From CAVSEK01 sp963726975 (GTDB taxonomy: Bacteria; Actinomycetota; Actinomycetes; Mycobacteriales; SCTD01), in assembly GCA_963726975.1 (NCBI GenBank), contig CAVSEK010000013.1, forward strand, positions 372,001-436,000: DNA of 64,000 nt, in the 5' to 3' direction. The notes below the pieces were generated by a model. It had not been told where the DNA came from. It ran no database searches and was given only the letters and a program-made list of their open reading frames with translations. Shown one piece after another: positions 44,878 through 53,452 of this stretch (positions are counted from its first letter, which is position 1; each line of letters starts with the position of its first letter). Both the position numbers and the translations under genes were made by a program.

Positions 44878-45904
44878 ATGGCCCGCATGAGCAAGCAGCC
44901 CAGCACCCCCGTCGGCACCGACCAGCTCGAGCGGGCCCTCTTCGAGGTCAAGCGCGTCGTCGTCGGGCAGGACCGCATGGTCGAGCGGATGCTCGTCGCC
45001 CTGCTCGCCCGCGGCCACTGCCTGCTGGAGGGCGTGCCCGGGCGTGGCCAAGTCGCTGGCCGTCGCCACGCTCGCCCGCGTGGTCGGCGGCACCGACGTG
45101 CGCCTGCAGTTCACGCCGGACCTGGTGCCCAGCGACATCGTCGGCACCCGCGTCTACCGGCCGAGCAAGGAGGCCTTCGACGTCGAGCTCGGGCCGGTGT
45201 TCGCCAACCTCGTGCTCGCCGACGAGATCAACCGGGCCCCGGCCAAGGTGCAGTCGGCGCTGCTGGAGGTCATGGCCGAGCGGCAGGTCTCGCTCGGCGG
45301 CGTCACCCACCCGCTGCCCACGCCCTTCCTCGTGCTCGCGACGCAGAACCCGATCGAGAGCGAGGGCGTCTACCCGCTGCCCGAGGCGCAGCGCGACCGC
45401 TTCCTGCTCAAGGTCGTCGTGGGGCACCCGACGATGGCCGAGGAGATGGAGATCGTCCGCCGGATGTCGGTCGACCCGCCGCGGGCCGAGCAGGTGCTCG
45501 GCCTCGACGAGCTCGTCGACCTGCAGGCCGACGTCGACGAGGTCTTCGTGCACCACGCGGTGGCGGAGTACGCCGTGCGGCTCGTCATGGCGACCCGCGA
45601 GCCGGCCCGCTGGGGCGTGCCCGAGCTGGCCCCGCTGGTCGCGCACGGCTCCTCGCCGCGCGGCAGCCTGGGGCTCGTGCAGGCCGGCCGGGCGCTCGCG
45701 CTGCTGCGCGGCCGGGACTACGTGCTGCCGGCCGACGTGCACGACCTGGCCGTCGACGTGCTCGGCCACCGCCTGGTGCTGACCTACGAGGCGCTGGCCG
45801 AGGGCGTGCCCGCCTCCCGGGTCGTCGAGCGGGTGCTCGAGGTCGTCGAGGGGCCCCGCATCGCGCCGTCCCAGGACCTCACCGGGGCGCAGGGCGTCGC
45901 GTGA
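44878..45904 (+). CDS. MoxR-type AAA+ ATPase, one frame change in the Walker A region
   Basis: About 341 aa. A one-base insertion near 45044 interrupts the Walker A loop: 'CLLEGVPG' in one frame continues as 'VAKSLAVATLARVVGG' in another (GVPG-VAKS). Beyond this the enzyme is intact, with Walker B 'NLVLADEINRAPAKVQSALLEVMAERQVSLGG', sensor 1 'LVLATQNPIES' and 'PLPEAQRDRFLLKV'. MoxR ATPases act as chaperones for metal insertion or activation of the DUF58/VWA partners encoded next. ATG 44878 is used. Its TGA overlaps the GTG of the DUF58 gene. Because the break sits in the most conserved loop and neighbours are intact, I treat it as sequence error. Confidence 0.9.
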
Positions 45905-46872
45905 CCCCGGTGTCCCCGCCGCGGACGCCGGAGCGGCGGGCCGCGGGCCCGACCGCGGTCCCGCCGGGGGCGCCGGCCCGGGTCGACGGCCGGGCCGCCG
46001 CGCGGCTGCACCTGGAGGTCGGCCGCCGGCTCGACGGACTGCTGCAGGGCGACCACCTGGGCCTGCTGCCGGGGCCGGGCAGCGAGCCCGCCGAGGCCCG
46101 GGTCTACGCGCCGGGCGACGACGTCCGGCGGATCGACTGGTCGGTCACCGCCCGCACCCTGCAGACCCACGTGCGCGACGCGGTGGCCGAGCGCGAGCTC
46201 GAGACCACCCTCGTCGTCGACCTGTCGGGGTCGATGTCCTTCGGCACCTCCCACTGGGAGAAGCGCGAGCTGGCCGTGTCGGTCGCGGCGGCCTTCGCGC
46301 ACCTGGCTGCCGGGCCCGGCGACCGGGCCGGGGCGCTCGTGCTGTCCGCCGGCGGGCTGCACCGCGTGCCAGCGCGCTCCGGGCGCACCGCGACCCTCGC
46401 GATGCTGCACGAGCTGCTCACGACGCCGCGCGAGGACGGTGCGGGTCCCGGCCTCGGCGCCGCGCTGCGGCAGGTCCTCGACCCGCCCCGGCGGCGCGGG
46501 CTCGTCGTCGTGGTCAGCGACCTGCTCGACGCCGCCGGGACGTCGTCCTGGTCGGCGCCGCTCGGCCGTCTGGCGGTGCGCCACGACGTGGTCGTCGCCG
46601 AGGTCGTGGACCCGCGTGAGCTCGAGCTCCCCGACGTCGGCGTGCTGCGGCTCGTCGACCCGGAGTCCGGGCGCGAGCTGGAGGTGCAGACCTCGAGCCG
46701 CCGCCTGCGCGCCCGCTACGCCGGCGCGGCCGCAGCCCGTCGCGCGGAGCACGCCGAGGCCGTGCGCGCCGCCGGCGCCGGGCACGTCGTGCTGCGCACC
46801 GACCGCGACTGGCTGCGCGACCTCGCCCAGCACCTGCTGCGCCGCCGCCGCACCCGCGGGGGTGTCCGGTGA
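45901..46872 (+). CDS. DUF58 protein of the MoxR operon
   Basis: 323 aa. The DUF58 signature 'ARVYAPGDDVRRIDWSVTARTLQTHVRDAVAERELETTLVVDLSGSMSFG' lies at about residues 60-125 and leads into a VWA-like fold with a DxSxS metal site (DLSGS). It has no signal peptide or membrane span. Such proteins work with the MoxR ATPase and membrane VWA partners. GTG 45901 overlaps the moxR stop and its own stop overlaps the next start (GTGA both times), so the three genes are tightly coupled. Confidence 0.9.
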   Translation: MTPVSPPRTPERRAAGPTAVPPGAPARVDGRAAARLHLEVGRRLDGLLQGDHLGLLPGPGSEPAEARVYAPGDDVRRIDWSVTARTLQTHVRDAVAERELETTLVVDLSGSMSFGTSHWEKRELAVSVAAAFAHLAAGPGDRAGALVLSAGGLHRVPARSGRTATLAMLHELLTTPREDGAGPGLGAALRQVLDPPRRRGLVVVVSDLLDAAGTSSWSAPLGRLAVRHDVVVAEVVDPRELELPDVGVLRLVDPESGRELEVQTSSRRLRARYAGAAAARRAEHAEAVRAAGAGHVVLRTDRDWLRDLAQHLLRRRRTRGGVR

Positions 46873-47816
46873 GCTTCCTCGACCCCGCCCGGCTCTGGCT
46901 GCTGCTGGGGGTGGCCGCGGTCGTGGTGGCGTACGTCGTCCAGGCCCGCCGCCGCGACCGCTACGCGGTGCGCTTCACCGAGCTGTCGCTGCTCGCCTCG
47001 GTCGCGCCGCGCCGGCCCGGGTGGCGCCGCTGGGTCCCCGCCGGGCTGCTCGCGCTGTCGCTGGTCGCCCTCGTCGTGGGGTTCGCCCGCCCGCAGGCCG
47101 AGGTCGACGTGCCCAGCGAGCGCGCGACCGTCGTCGTGGCGCTGGACACCTCCCTGTCGATGCAGGCGGTCGACGTGACGCCGACCCGCATCTCGGCGGC
47201 GCAGCAGGCCGCGACCCGCTTCGTCGAGCAGCTGCCCGACCGGTTCAACGTCGCGCTGGTGAGCTTCAGCGGCAACGCCGCCGTCGTCGTGTCGCCGACG
47301 CAGGACCACGCGAGCGTCGTGCGGGCCGTGCAGGGGCTCACCCTGGGGGAGGGCACCGCGATCGGCGACGCCGTCTTCGCCAGCCTGTCCGCGCTCACCA
47401 CGCTGCCGGCCGACGACGCGGCCTCGCCCCCGCCGGCGCGGATCGTCCTGCTGTCCGACGGCACCAACACCGTCGGCCGGGCCGTCGACAACGCCGTGCG
47501 CGCCGCGACCTCCGCCGGCGTCCCGGTCTCCACCATCGCCTTCGGGACCCAGCAGGGCACCGTCGAGGTGCAGGGCACGCGCATCCAGGTCCCGGTCGAC
47601 CGGGCGGCGCTCAAGGCGCTCGCCGACGCGACCGGCGGGCAGAGCTACACCGCCGAGAGCGCCGGCGCCCTGTCCGACGTCTACGACGACATCGGCAGCT
47701 CCGTCGGCACCCAGCGCGAGCAGCGCGAGGTCACCTCGCGCTTCACGGGCCTGGGGCTCCTGCTCGCCGCCGGCGCCGCGGTCCTGGGGCTGGTCTGGGG
47801 CACCCGCTTCCCCTGA
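46869..47816 (+). CDS. Membrane VWA-domain protein (BatA-like)
   Basis: 315 aa. N-terminal membrane helices (about residues 8-26 and 55-75) and a C-terminal helix (about 285-310) flank a von Willebrand A domain with an intact MIDAS, Asp93-x-Ser95-x-Ser97 ('ALDTSLSMQAV'), plus 'LLSDGTNTVGRAVDNAVRAA'. This layout matches BatA/YfbK-type partners of MoxR, acting at the membrane in envelope stress or metal-centre assembly. It is the last gene of the moxR-DUF58-VWA operon. The 136 bp after it contain only the ribosome site CAGGAGG of the next gene. Confidence 0.9.
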   Translation: MSFLDPARLWLLLGVAAVVVAYVVQARRRDRYAVRFTELSLLASVAPRRPGWRRWVPAGLLALSLVALVVGFARPQAEVDVPSERATVVVALDTSLSMQAVDVTPTRISAAQQAATRFVEQLPDRFNVALVSFSGNAAVVVSPTQDHASVVRAVQGLTLGEGTAIGDAVFASLSALTTLPADDAASPPPARIVLLSDGTNTVGRAVDNAVRAATSAGVPVSTIAFGTQQGTVEVQGTRIQVPVDRAALKALADATGGQSYTAESAGALSDVYDDIGSSVGTQREQREVTSRFTGLGLLLAAGAAVLGLVWGTRFP

Positions 47817-47952
47817 GCCGACGAGTTCCTGGCGCGTCCACACCGGGTGCACAGGGCCGCGCCGCACCGTCCCCACCGCGCTCCCGGGCGCGTCCACCGG
47901 GCGGTTCGACCGCGTGCCGCGGCGGCCCTACCGTCGCGGTCCAGGAGGCCCG

Positions 47953-48204
47953 ATGACCGTACGCACCGCCGCCCGCACCCGCCGCCCCGAGCCACGGCCG
48001 GCTCCCGCCGCACCCGCCGCACCCGCCGATCCCGCCGATCCCGCCCTCGACGACGCCCTCGCCCACATCGGCGTGCTCGCCGAGCGGCTCTGGGCCGTGC
48101 GCCGCCTGCACGCCCCGGCGCCCCGGCGCTGGGGGCCGCCCCGCTGCTCGGGCTGCGGCCACGCCGTACCGTGCCCGACCGTGCGGGCCGCGTCGCCGGC
48201 CTGA
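47953..48204 (+). CDS. Small hypothetical protein with CxxC motif, 83 aa
   Basis: ATG 47953 follows CAGGAGG by five bases. The protein has an Ala/Pro-rich N-terminal tail with AAP/ADP repeats (about 18-34), a helix 'LDDALAHIGVLAERLWAVRRLHAP', and a C-terminal 'PRCSGCGHAVPCPT' with three Cys that could bind zinc. I recognise no family. It precedes the oxidoreductase gene by 16 bp on the same strand. Confidence 0.5.
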   Translation: MTVRTAARTRRPEPRPAPAAPAAPADPADPALDDALAHIGVLAERLWAVRRLHAPAPRRWGPPRCSGCGHAVPCPTVRAASPA

Positions 48205-48220
48205 CCCCGAGGAGGAGCCC

Positions 48221-49219
48221 GTGTCCGAGCAGGCGAAGGAGTGGCGGCTGGCCCGCCGCCCCACCGGCTACCCCACCGCCGAGGACGTCGAGCTCGTCGA
48301 CGTCGAGGTGCCGCAGCCGCGGCCGGGCGAGGTGCTCGTGCGCAACGCGTACGTCTCCGTCGACCCCTACATGCGCGGCCGGATGAACGACGCGAAGTCG
48401 TACGCGGCGCCGTACCAGCTGGGCAGGGCGATGTGGGGCGGCGCGGTCGGGCACGTGCTGGCGTCCGACGACGAGCGCTTCCCGGTCGGCAGCGCGGTCC
48501 GGCACGGCAAGGGGTGGCGGACCCACGCGGCCGTACGCGCCGGTGAGCTCGAGCGGGTCGACGAGTCGGCGGCGCCGCTGACCGCCTACCTCGGCGTGCT
48601 GGGGATGCCCGGCCTGACCGCGTGGGTCGGGCTGTACGACATCGCCGAGGTGCGGCCGGGCGAGACGGTGTGGGTCTCGGCGGCCAGCGGCGCGGTCGGC
48701 AGCCTCGTCGGCCAGCTCGCCAAGCTGTCCGGCTGCCGGGTGATCGGCTCGGCCGGCGGGCCGGAGAAGGCGCGGGCCCTCGTCGACGACCTCGGTCTCG
48801 ACGCCGGGCTCGACCACCGCGCCGGCGACCTCGAGGGGCAGCTGCGCGCCGCCGCCCCCGAGGGCATCGACGTCTACTTCGAGAACGTCGGGGGCGACCA
48901 CCTGCGGGCCGCCATCGCGATGATGAACCCGTTCGGCCGGATCGCCGCCTGCGGCATGATCGCCGGCTACAACGAGGCGCTGCCCGGCCCGGACAACCTG
49001 TTCCTCGTCGTCGGCAAGAAGCTCACGGTCCGCGGCTACATCGTCAGCGACCACGCGCACCGCACCGCCGCCTTCGAGCGGCACGTCGCGCCGCTGCTCG
49101 CCTCGGGCGCCCTCACCTACCCGGAGACGGTGGTGGACGGGATCGAGCAGACCTTCGACGCCTTCGTCGGCATGCTGCGCGGGAGCTCGCACACCGGCAA
49201 GCTGGTCGTCCGGGTCTAG
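48221..49219 (+). CDS. NADPH-dependent 2-alkenal/curcumin-type reductase (MDR family)
   Basis: 332 aa. The zinc-free MDR group is shown by 'YVSVDPYMRGRMNDAKSYAAPYQLG', 'GMPGLTAWVGLYDIAEVRPGETVWVSAASGAVGSLVGQLAKLSGCRVIGSAGG' and 'DVYFENVGGDHLRAAI', as in leukotriene B4 12-hydroxydehydrogenase, prostaglandin reductase and CurA. It reduces activated C=C bonds with NADPH. GTG 48221 follows GAGGAGG. The stop TAG lies in a CTAG whose other strand is the stop of the convergent oxidoreductase gene. Confidence 0.9.
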   Translation: MSEQAKEWRLARRPTGYPTAEDVELVDVEVPQPRPGEVLVRNAYVSVDPYMRGRMNDAKSYAAPYQLGRAMWGGAVGHVLASDDERFPVGSAVRHGKGWRTHAAVRAGELERVDESAAPLTAYLGVLGMPGLTAWVGLYDIAEVRPGETVWVSAASGAVGSLVGQLAKLSGCRVIGSAGGPEKARALVDDLGLDAGLDHRAGDLEGQLRAAAPEGIDVYFENVGGDHLRAAIAMMNPFGRIAACGMIAGYNEALPGPDNLFLVVGKKLTVRGYIVSDHAHRTAAFERHVAPLLASGALTYPETVVDGIEQTFDAFVGMLRGSSHTGKLVVRV

Positions 49220-50184
49220 CGGACCTGCAGGACGACCTTGCCGGTGAGCTCGCGGGCGTCCATCGCGCGCAGCACGTCGGCGGCGTCCTCGAACGGTCGC
49301 GCCTGCACCGGCACGGGCACCAGCGAGCCGCTGGACAGCAGGCCGCACAGCTCGTCCCACTGCTCGCGCAGGTAGCCCGGCTCGACCATGAGGAACGCGC
49401 CCCAGCCGACGCCGACGACGCTGACGTTGTTGAGCAGCAGCCGGTTGACCTTCACCGTCGGGATCTCGCCGCCGGTGAAGCCGACGACGAGCAGCCGGCC
49501 CTCGGGCGCGAGCGAGCGCAGGCTGTCGGTGAACCGGTCGCCGCCCACCGGGTCCATCACGACGTCGACGCCGCGGCCGCCGGTGAGCTCCTTGACGCGA
49601 CCGAGGAACCCGTCGGCCAGCACGACCTCGTCGGCGCCCGCCTCCCGGGCCTGCGCCTCCTTCGCCGGCGTCGAGACCACCGCGATCGTGCGGGCGCCGT
49701 ACGCCTTGGCCAGCTGCAGCGTCGCGATCCCGATCCCGCCGCTGGCCCCGTGCACGAGCACGGTCTCGCCCTCGGCGAGCCGGGCGCGGCGGCGCAGGCC
49801 GAAGTGCACCGTCAGGTAGTTGAAGGCGATCCCCGCGCCGACGTCCAGACCCACCGCGTCGGGCAGCGGCAGCGCGCCGTCCACGGTGGTGACGACGGTG
49901 TCCTGCCAGCCGCCGACGCCGGTCATCACGGCGACGCGGGTGCCGGGCTCCAGGCCGGAGCCGGCCGGGGCGCTGCGCACCACGCCGGAGACCTCGCCGC
50001 CGGGGGAGAACGGCGGCTCGGGGCGCAGCTGGTACTGCCCGCGGCTGAGCAGCAGGTCGGGCCAGGCGACGCCCGCGGCGTGCACGTCGACCACGACCGC
50101 GTCGGCGCCGGCGGGCGGCTCCGGGGCGTCGACCACCTCGAGGGCGTCGGGACCGTCGAGACGGGTGACGTGGATGGCGCGCAC
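49216..50184 (-). CDS. NADPH:quinone oxidoreductase-like protein (MDR family)
   Basis: 322 aa. Quinone-oxidoreductase signatures are 'PDLLLSRGQYQLRPEPPFSPGGEVSGVV', 'GLRRRARLAEGETVLVHGASGGIGIATLQLAKAYGARTIAVVST' and 'GRGVDVVMDPVGGDRFTDSLRSLAPEGRLLVVGFTGG'. It transfers hydride from NADPH to quinones or enones. GTG 50184 has GGAGGTCCT upstream. It converges with the preceding reductase and shares its stop CTAG; the two enzymes are paralogous MDR members pointing at each other. Confidence 0.9.
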   Translation of the reverse strand: MRAIHVTRLDGPDALEVVDAPEPPAGADAVVVDVHAAGVAWPDLLLSRGQYQLRPEPPFSPGGEVSGVVRSAPAGSGLEPGTRVAVMTGVGGWQDTVVTTVDGALPLPDAVGLDVGAGIAFNYLTVHFGLRRRARLAEGETVLVHGASGGIGIATLQLAKAYGARTIAVVSTPAKEAQAREAGADEVVLADGFLGRVKELTGGRGVDVVMDPVGGDRFTDSLRSLAPEGRLLVVGFTGGEIPTVKVNRLLLNNVSVVGVGWGAFLMVEPGYLREQWDELCGLLSSGSLVPVPVQARPFEDAADVLRAMDARELTGKVVLQVR

Positions 50185-50265
50185 AGGACCTCCGCAGGTC
50201 GGGACCGGGTGCGTCGGACCGTACGCGACGGGGCGGTCGGGCCGGCCGCGAGGCAGACTCGAGCC

Positions 50266-51873
50266 GTGGCGTCCCTCGTGCTCGGCCCGCTCCTGCGCTT
50301 CGTCGGCGACGGGTGCGCGACGGTGTGGGTGGAGACCGACGCGCCGTGCGAGGTCGAGGTGCTCGGCTGCCGCGCGCGCACCTTCACCGTCGCCGGCCAC
50401 GCGTACGCCCTCGTCGTCGTCGACGGGCTCCCGGAGGACGGCGACACGCCGTACGAGGTGCACCTGGACGGCGAGCGGGTCTGGCCCGCGGGGCCGGGCT
50501 GGCCGGCCAGCACCATCCGCACCCGGCGCCGCACCGACCCGGTGCGGCTCGCCTTCGGCTCCTGCCGGGTCGCCGGGCCGCTGGAGGACCCCGGGCCGGG
50601 CGTCGACGCCCTGCACGCGCTCGCCGAGCGGATGCGCGGCCAGGACCCCGGGCAGTGGCCGGACACGCTGCTGCTCGTCGGCGACCAGGTCTACGCCGAC
50701 GAGAACATCGACCCGCAGACCAGCGCGTTCATCGCCGGGCGGCGGGACACGACGACGGGTGCCGGGCCGCAGGTGGCCGACGTCGAGGAGTACACGCAGC
50801 TCTACCGCCACTCCTGGACGCCCGAGCCGGTGCGCTGGCTGCTGTCGACCGTGCCGAGCGCGATGGTCTTCGACGACCACGACGTGCACGACGACTGGAA
50901 CACCTCCGACACCTGGCGCCGCCAGGTGCAGGCGACCGACTGGTGGCAGGGCCGCATCGAGGCCGGCCTCATGACGTACTGGCTCTACCAGCACCTGGGC
51001 AACCTCTCGCCGGCCGAGCTGGCGCGCGACGGGCTGTACGCCCGGCTGCGGGAGGTCGACGACGGCGAGGACCTGCTGCGCGAGCACGCGCGGCAGGCCG
51101 ACGCCGAGGCCGACGGCGGCGGGCCGACCCGGTGGAGCTACCGCCGCGACCTCGGCACCAGCCGGCTGCTCGTGCTCGACTCGCGCTGCGGCCGGGTCGT
51201 CGGCGGCGACCGCCGGGAGATGCTCGACGAGCCCGAGTGGGCCTGGGTCACCGAGCAGCTCGAGGGCCCGGTCGACCACCTGCTGCTCGCGACCTCGGTG
51301 CCGTTCCTGCTGCCGCCGGGGGTGCACGGGCTCGAGCAGTTCGACGAGGCGCTGGCCGGCGGGGTCTGGGGACCGCGGGCGGCCCGGGTGGGGGAGCGGC
51401 TGCGCCAGGCCGCCGACCTGGAGCACTGGGCGGCGTTCGGCCGGTCGTTCGCGCGGATGACCGGCCTGCTCGCCGACGTCTCCGAGCGCCCGGACGCACC
51501 GTCGACCGTCACCTTCCTGTCCGGCGACGTGCACTTCGCCTACCTCGCCCGCGCCCGCTTCACCGGCGAGCGGGGGAACGCGACGACGAAGGTCTTCCAG
51601 GCCGTCTGCAGCCCGCTGCGCAACCCCCTGCCGCCGGCCGTCTCGATCGGCCAGCGCTTCGCCTGCTCCCGGGTCGCCGGCCGGATCGGCCGCGGCCTGG
51701 CCCGGGCGGCGCGGGTGGCGCCGTCCGACCTCACCTGGCGGATCGAGGGCGGCCCGGCCTTCGGCAACGAGGTCGCGACCCTGGAGCTGCGCGGGCGAGA
51801 GGCCCAGCTCACCGTGGAGAAGGCGCTGCCCGGGCCGCGGCTCGCGCCGGCCTTCACGGCCCGGCTGGCGTGA
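50266..51873 (+). CDS. phoD: PhoD-like alkaline phosphatase/phosphodiesterase, cytoplasmic form
   Basis: 535 aa. Metallophosphatase motifs: 'RLAFGSCRVAG', 'LLLVGDQVYADEN', 'SAMVFDDHDVHDDWN', and 'VTFLSGDVHFAYLARARF'. An N-terminal fibronectin-like domain (about 5-85) precedes them. PhoD enzymes use Ca2+ and Fe3+ and cleave phosphomonoesters and diesters, including wall teichoic acids. No signal peptide or Tat motif is seen, unlike Bacillus PhoD. GTG 50266 begins 'ASLVLGPLLRFVG'. Its TGA overlaps the GTG of the next gene, a carotenoid oxygenase-like gene, which is an unusual pairing. Confidence 0.88.
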   Translation: MASLVLGPLLRFVGDGCATVWVETDAPCEVEVLGCRARTFTVAGHAYALVVVDGLPEDGDTPYEVHLDGERVWPAGPGWPASTIRTRRRTDPVRLAFGSCRVAGPLEDPGPGVDALHALAERMRGQDPGQWPDTLLLVGDQVYADENIDPQTSAFIAGRRDTTTGAGPQVADVEEYTQLYRHSWTPEPVRWLLSTVPSAMVFDDHDVHDDWNTSDTWRRQVQATDWWQGRIEAGLMTYWLYQHLGNLSPAELARDGLYARLREVDDGEDLLREHARQADAEADGGGPTRWSYRRDLGTSRLLVLDSRCGRVVGGDRREMLDEPEWAWVTEQLEGPVDHLLLATSVPFLLPPGVHGLEQFDEALAGGVWGPRAARVGERLRQAADLEHWAAFGRSFARMTGLLADVSERPDAPSTVTFLSGDVHFAYLARARFTGERGNATTKVFQAVCSPLRNPLPPAVSIGQRFACSRVAGRIGRGLARAARVAPSDLTWRIEGGPAFGNEVATLELRGREAQLTVEKALPGPRLAPAFTARLA

Positions 51874-52869
51874 CCGCGCTCCTGCCCCGGGCCCGCCGGG
51901 CCTCCCGCACCCTCGTGGCGGGCGCGGCGGTGACCTCCGCGGTGCTCGCCCGGGTCGCCCCGGGCACGGCCGGGCGGCGCGCCCAGCAGGGCCTCGTCCT
52001 CGCCGCGCTCGCCCTCGGCATGCCGCACGGCGCGGCCGACACCGAGCTGCTGCGGGTCGCGGCGCGCGGTGACCGGCAGCGGCACGCCCGGCTGCTCGTC
52101 GGCTACGCCGCGCTCGCCGCCGCGGCGACCGGGGTCGTGCGCCGCGGCGGCCCCTGGGTCGAGCGGGCCGTGCTCGTCGCGACCGCCGCGCACTTCGGCG
52201 AGGGCGAGCTCGCCTGCTGGAGCGGCGCCCCCGGCCGTACGGGCACCGCCCTGCGCGCGGTCGGCGCCGCCACGGCGACGCTCGCCCTGCCCGCGGCGGT
52301 CGGCGCGGCCAACCGCATCCCGCTCGGCGTCGGCGTCACCGGTGCGACCTCGGCGCAGGCCCCGGCGCAGCGCCCGGCGGGTGCAGGGCGCTCCGGCCGC
52401 CGGTCGGGCGACCGGGGAGCACCCCGGCTGGGCGCTGCTGCGCCGCTCCGAGCCGTCCCGGCCGGTGGCCGTCGCGACGGCGGTGGCGGCGCTCTCGACC
52501 GCCGCGCTGGCCGCCCGCGGCGACCGGGCCGCCGCCGGCGACGTCGGCCTGCTCACCGGCCTGGCCCTCGTCGCCCCGCCCTCCACGGCGTTCGCCGCGT
52601 ACTTCGGCGGGTGGCACGCGCTGCGCCACACCGCCCGGGTCGTGGACGCGCTGGTGGCCGACGGCGAGCTCCCGCCGCAGGCCTCGCTGCCGGTCGCCGT
52701 GGCCGAGCTCGGCCGGCGCAGCGCCTGGGCCGCGGGGGTCGGGCTCGCGGCCGCCGCCGCCCTCGTCGCCCGCGACCCGGGGCACGCCAGCGACTCGGCC
52801 TTCGCGGCCGTCCTCGGCCTGACCGTGCCGCACATGACGACGGTGGCGCGGGAGCTGCGCCGCGCCTGA
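51870..52869 (+). CDS. blh: Brp/Blh-family beta-carotene 15,15'-dioxygenase, probable frame change
   Basis: About 332 aa, eight or so membrane helices. The metal-binding His motifs of Brp/Blh are visible: 'ALGMPHGAADTELL' (PHGxxD), 'FAAYFGGWHALRHTARV' (H-x3-H) and 'LGLTVPHMTTVARELRRA' (PH). These enzymes cleave beta-carotene to two retinals, normally to supply a rhodopsin; no rhodopsin gene lies in this window. A frame change is needed between about 52320 and 52400, joining 'TATLALPAAVGAANRIP' to 'GEHPGWALLRRSEPSRPVAVATAVAA'. GTG 51870 overlaps the phoD stop. A related carotenoid-processing membrane enzyme is the main alternative. Confidence 0.75.
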
Positions 52870-52911
52870 GCGGGGGCGTGCGGGGTCGGGGAGCGGGGAA
52901 CGCCACTGCCC

Positions 52912-53412
52912 ATGGACATCACCGAGCTGATCCTGGACGACCACCACCGCCAGCGGCAGGCCTTCGCCCGGCTCGACGACGTCGACCGCGCCGACACCGA
53001 GAAGCTCGGCCTGGTGTGGGGGGAGCTCGCGCAGTTCCTCGAGGTGCACGCGGCCGCCGAGGAGAAGGTCTTCTACCCCGAGCTCCTGCGCATCGCCGAC
53101 GAGGACGGCGCCGAGACCGAGGACGCCGTCTCGGACCACAACGACATCCGCGAGGCGGTGCAGCGCACCGCTGCTGCCGAGGTGGGCAGCGACGAGTGGT
53201 GGTCCGCCGTCGGCGCGGCCCGCGCGGCCAACACCGAGCACATGGGCGAGGAGGAGGACGAGGTCCTGCCGGACTTCCGGCGGGCGACCGACCTCGAGAC
53301 GCGCGACCGCCTCGCCGCGGAGTTCGAGGCCGCCAAGGCCGCCCCGGTGCGCGACCAGCTCGACGAGGACGTCAAGGACCCGCAGGCCTACATCGAGGAG
53401 CACCGGGGCTGA
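52912..53412 (+). CDS. Hemerythrin HHE-domain protein
   Basis: 166 aa. The four-helix bundle carries His/Glu ligands in 'LILDDHHRQRQAF', 'FLEVHAAAEEKVFYPEL', 'SDHNDIREAV' and 'NTEHMGEEEDEVLPDF', as in bacterial HHE hemerythrins that bind a di-iron centre and O2 or NO. ATG 52912 is the clear start. It follows the blh gene by 42 bp on the same strand. Function could be oxygen sensing, storage or iron handling. Confidence 0.9.
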   Translation: MDITELILDDHHRQRQAFARLDDVDRADTEKLGLVWGELAQFLEVHAAAEEKVFYPELLRIADEDGAETEDAVSDHNDIREAVQRTAAAEVGSDEWWSAVGAARAANTEHMGEEEDEVLPDFRRATDLETRDRLAAEFEAAKAAPVRDQLDEDVKDPQAYIEEHRG

Positions 53413-53452
53413 CCGGGTGGACAGGCCGCCGCGCGGTCGGTCTACTGCCCCC

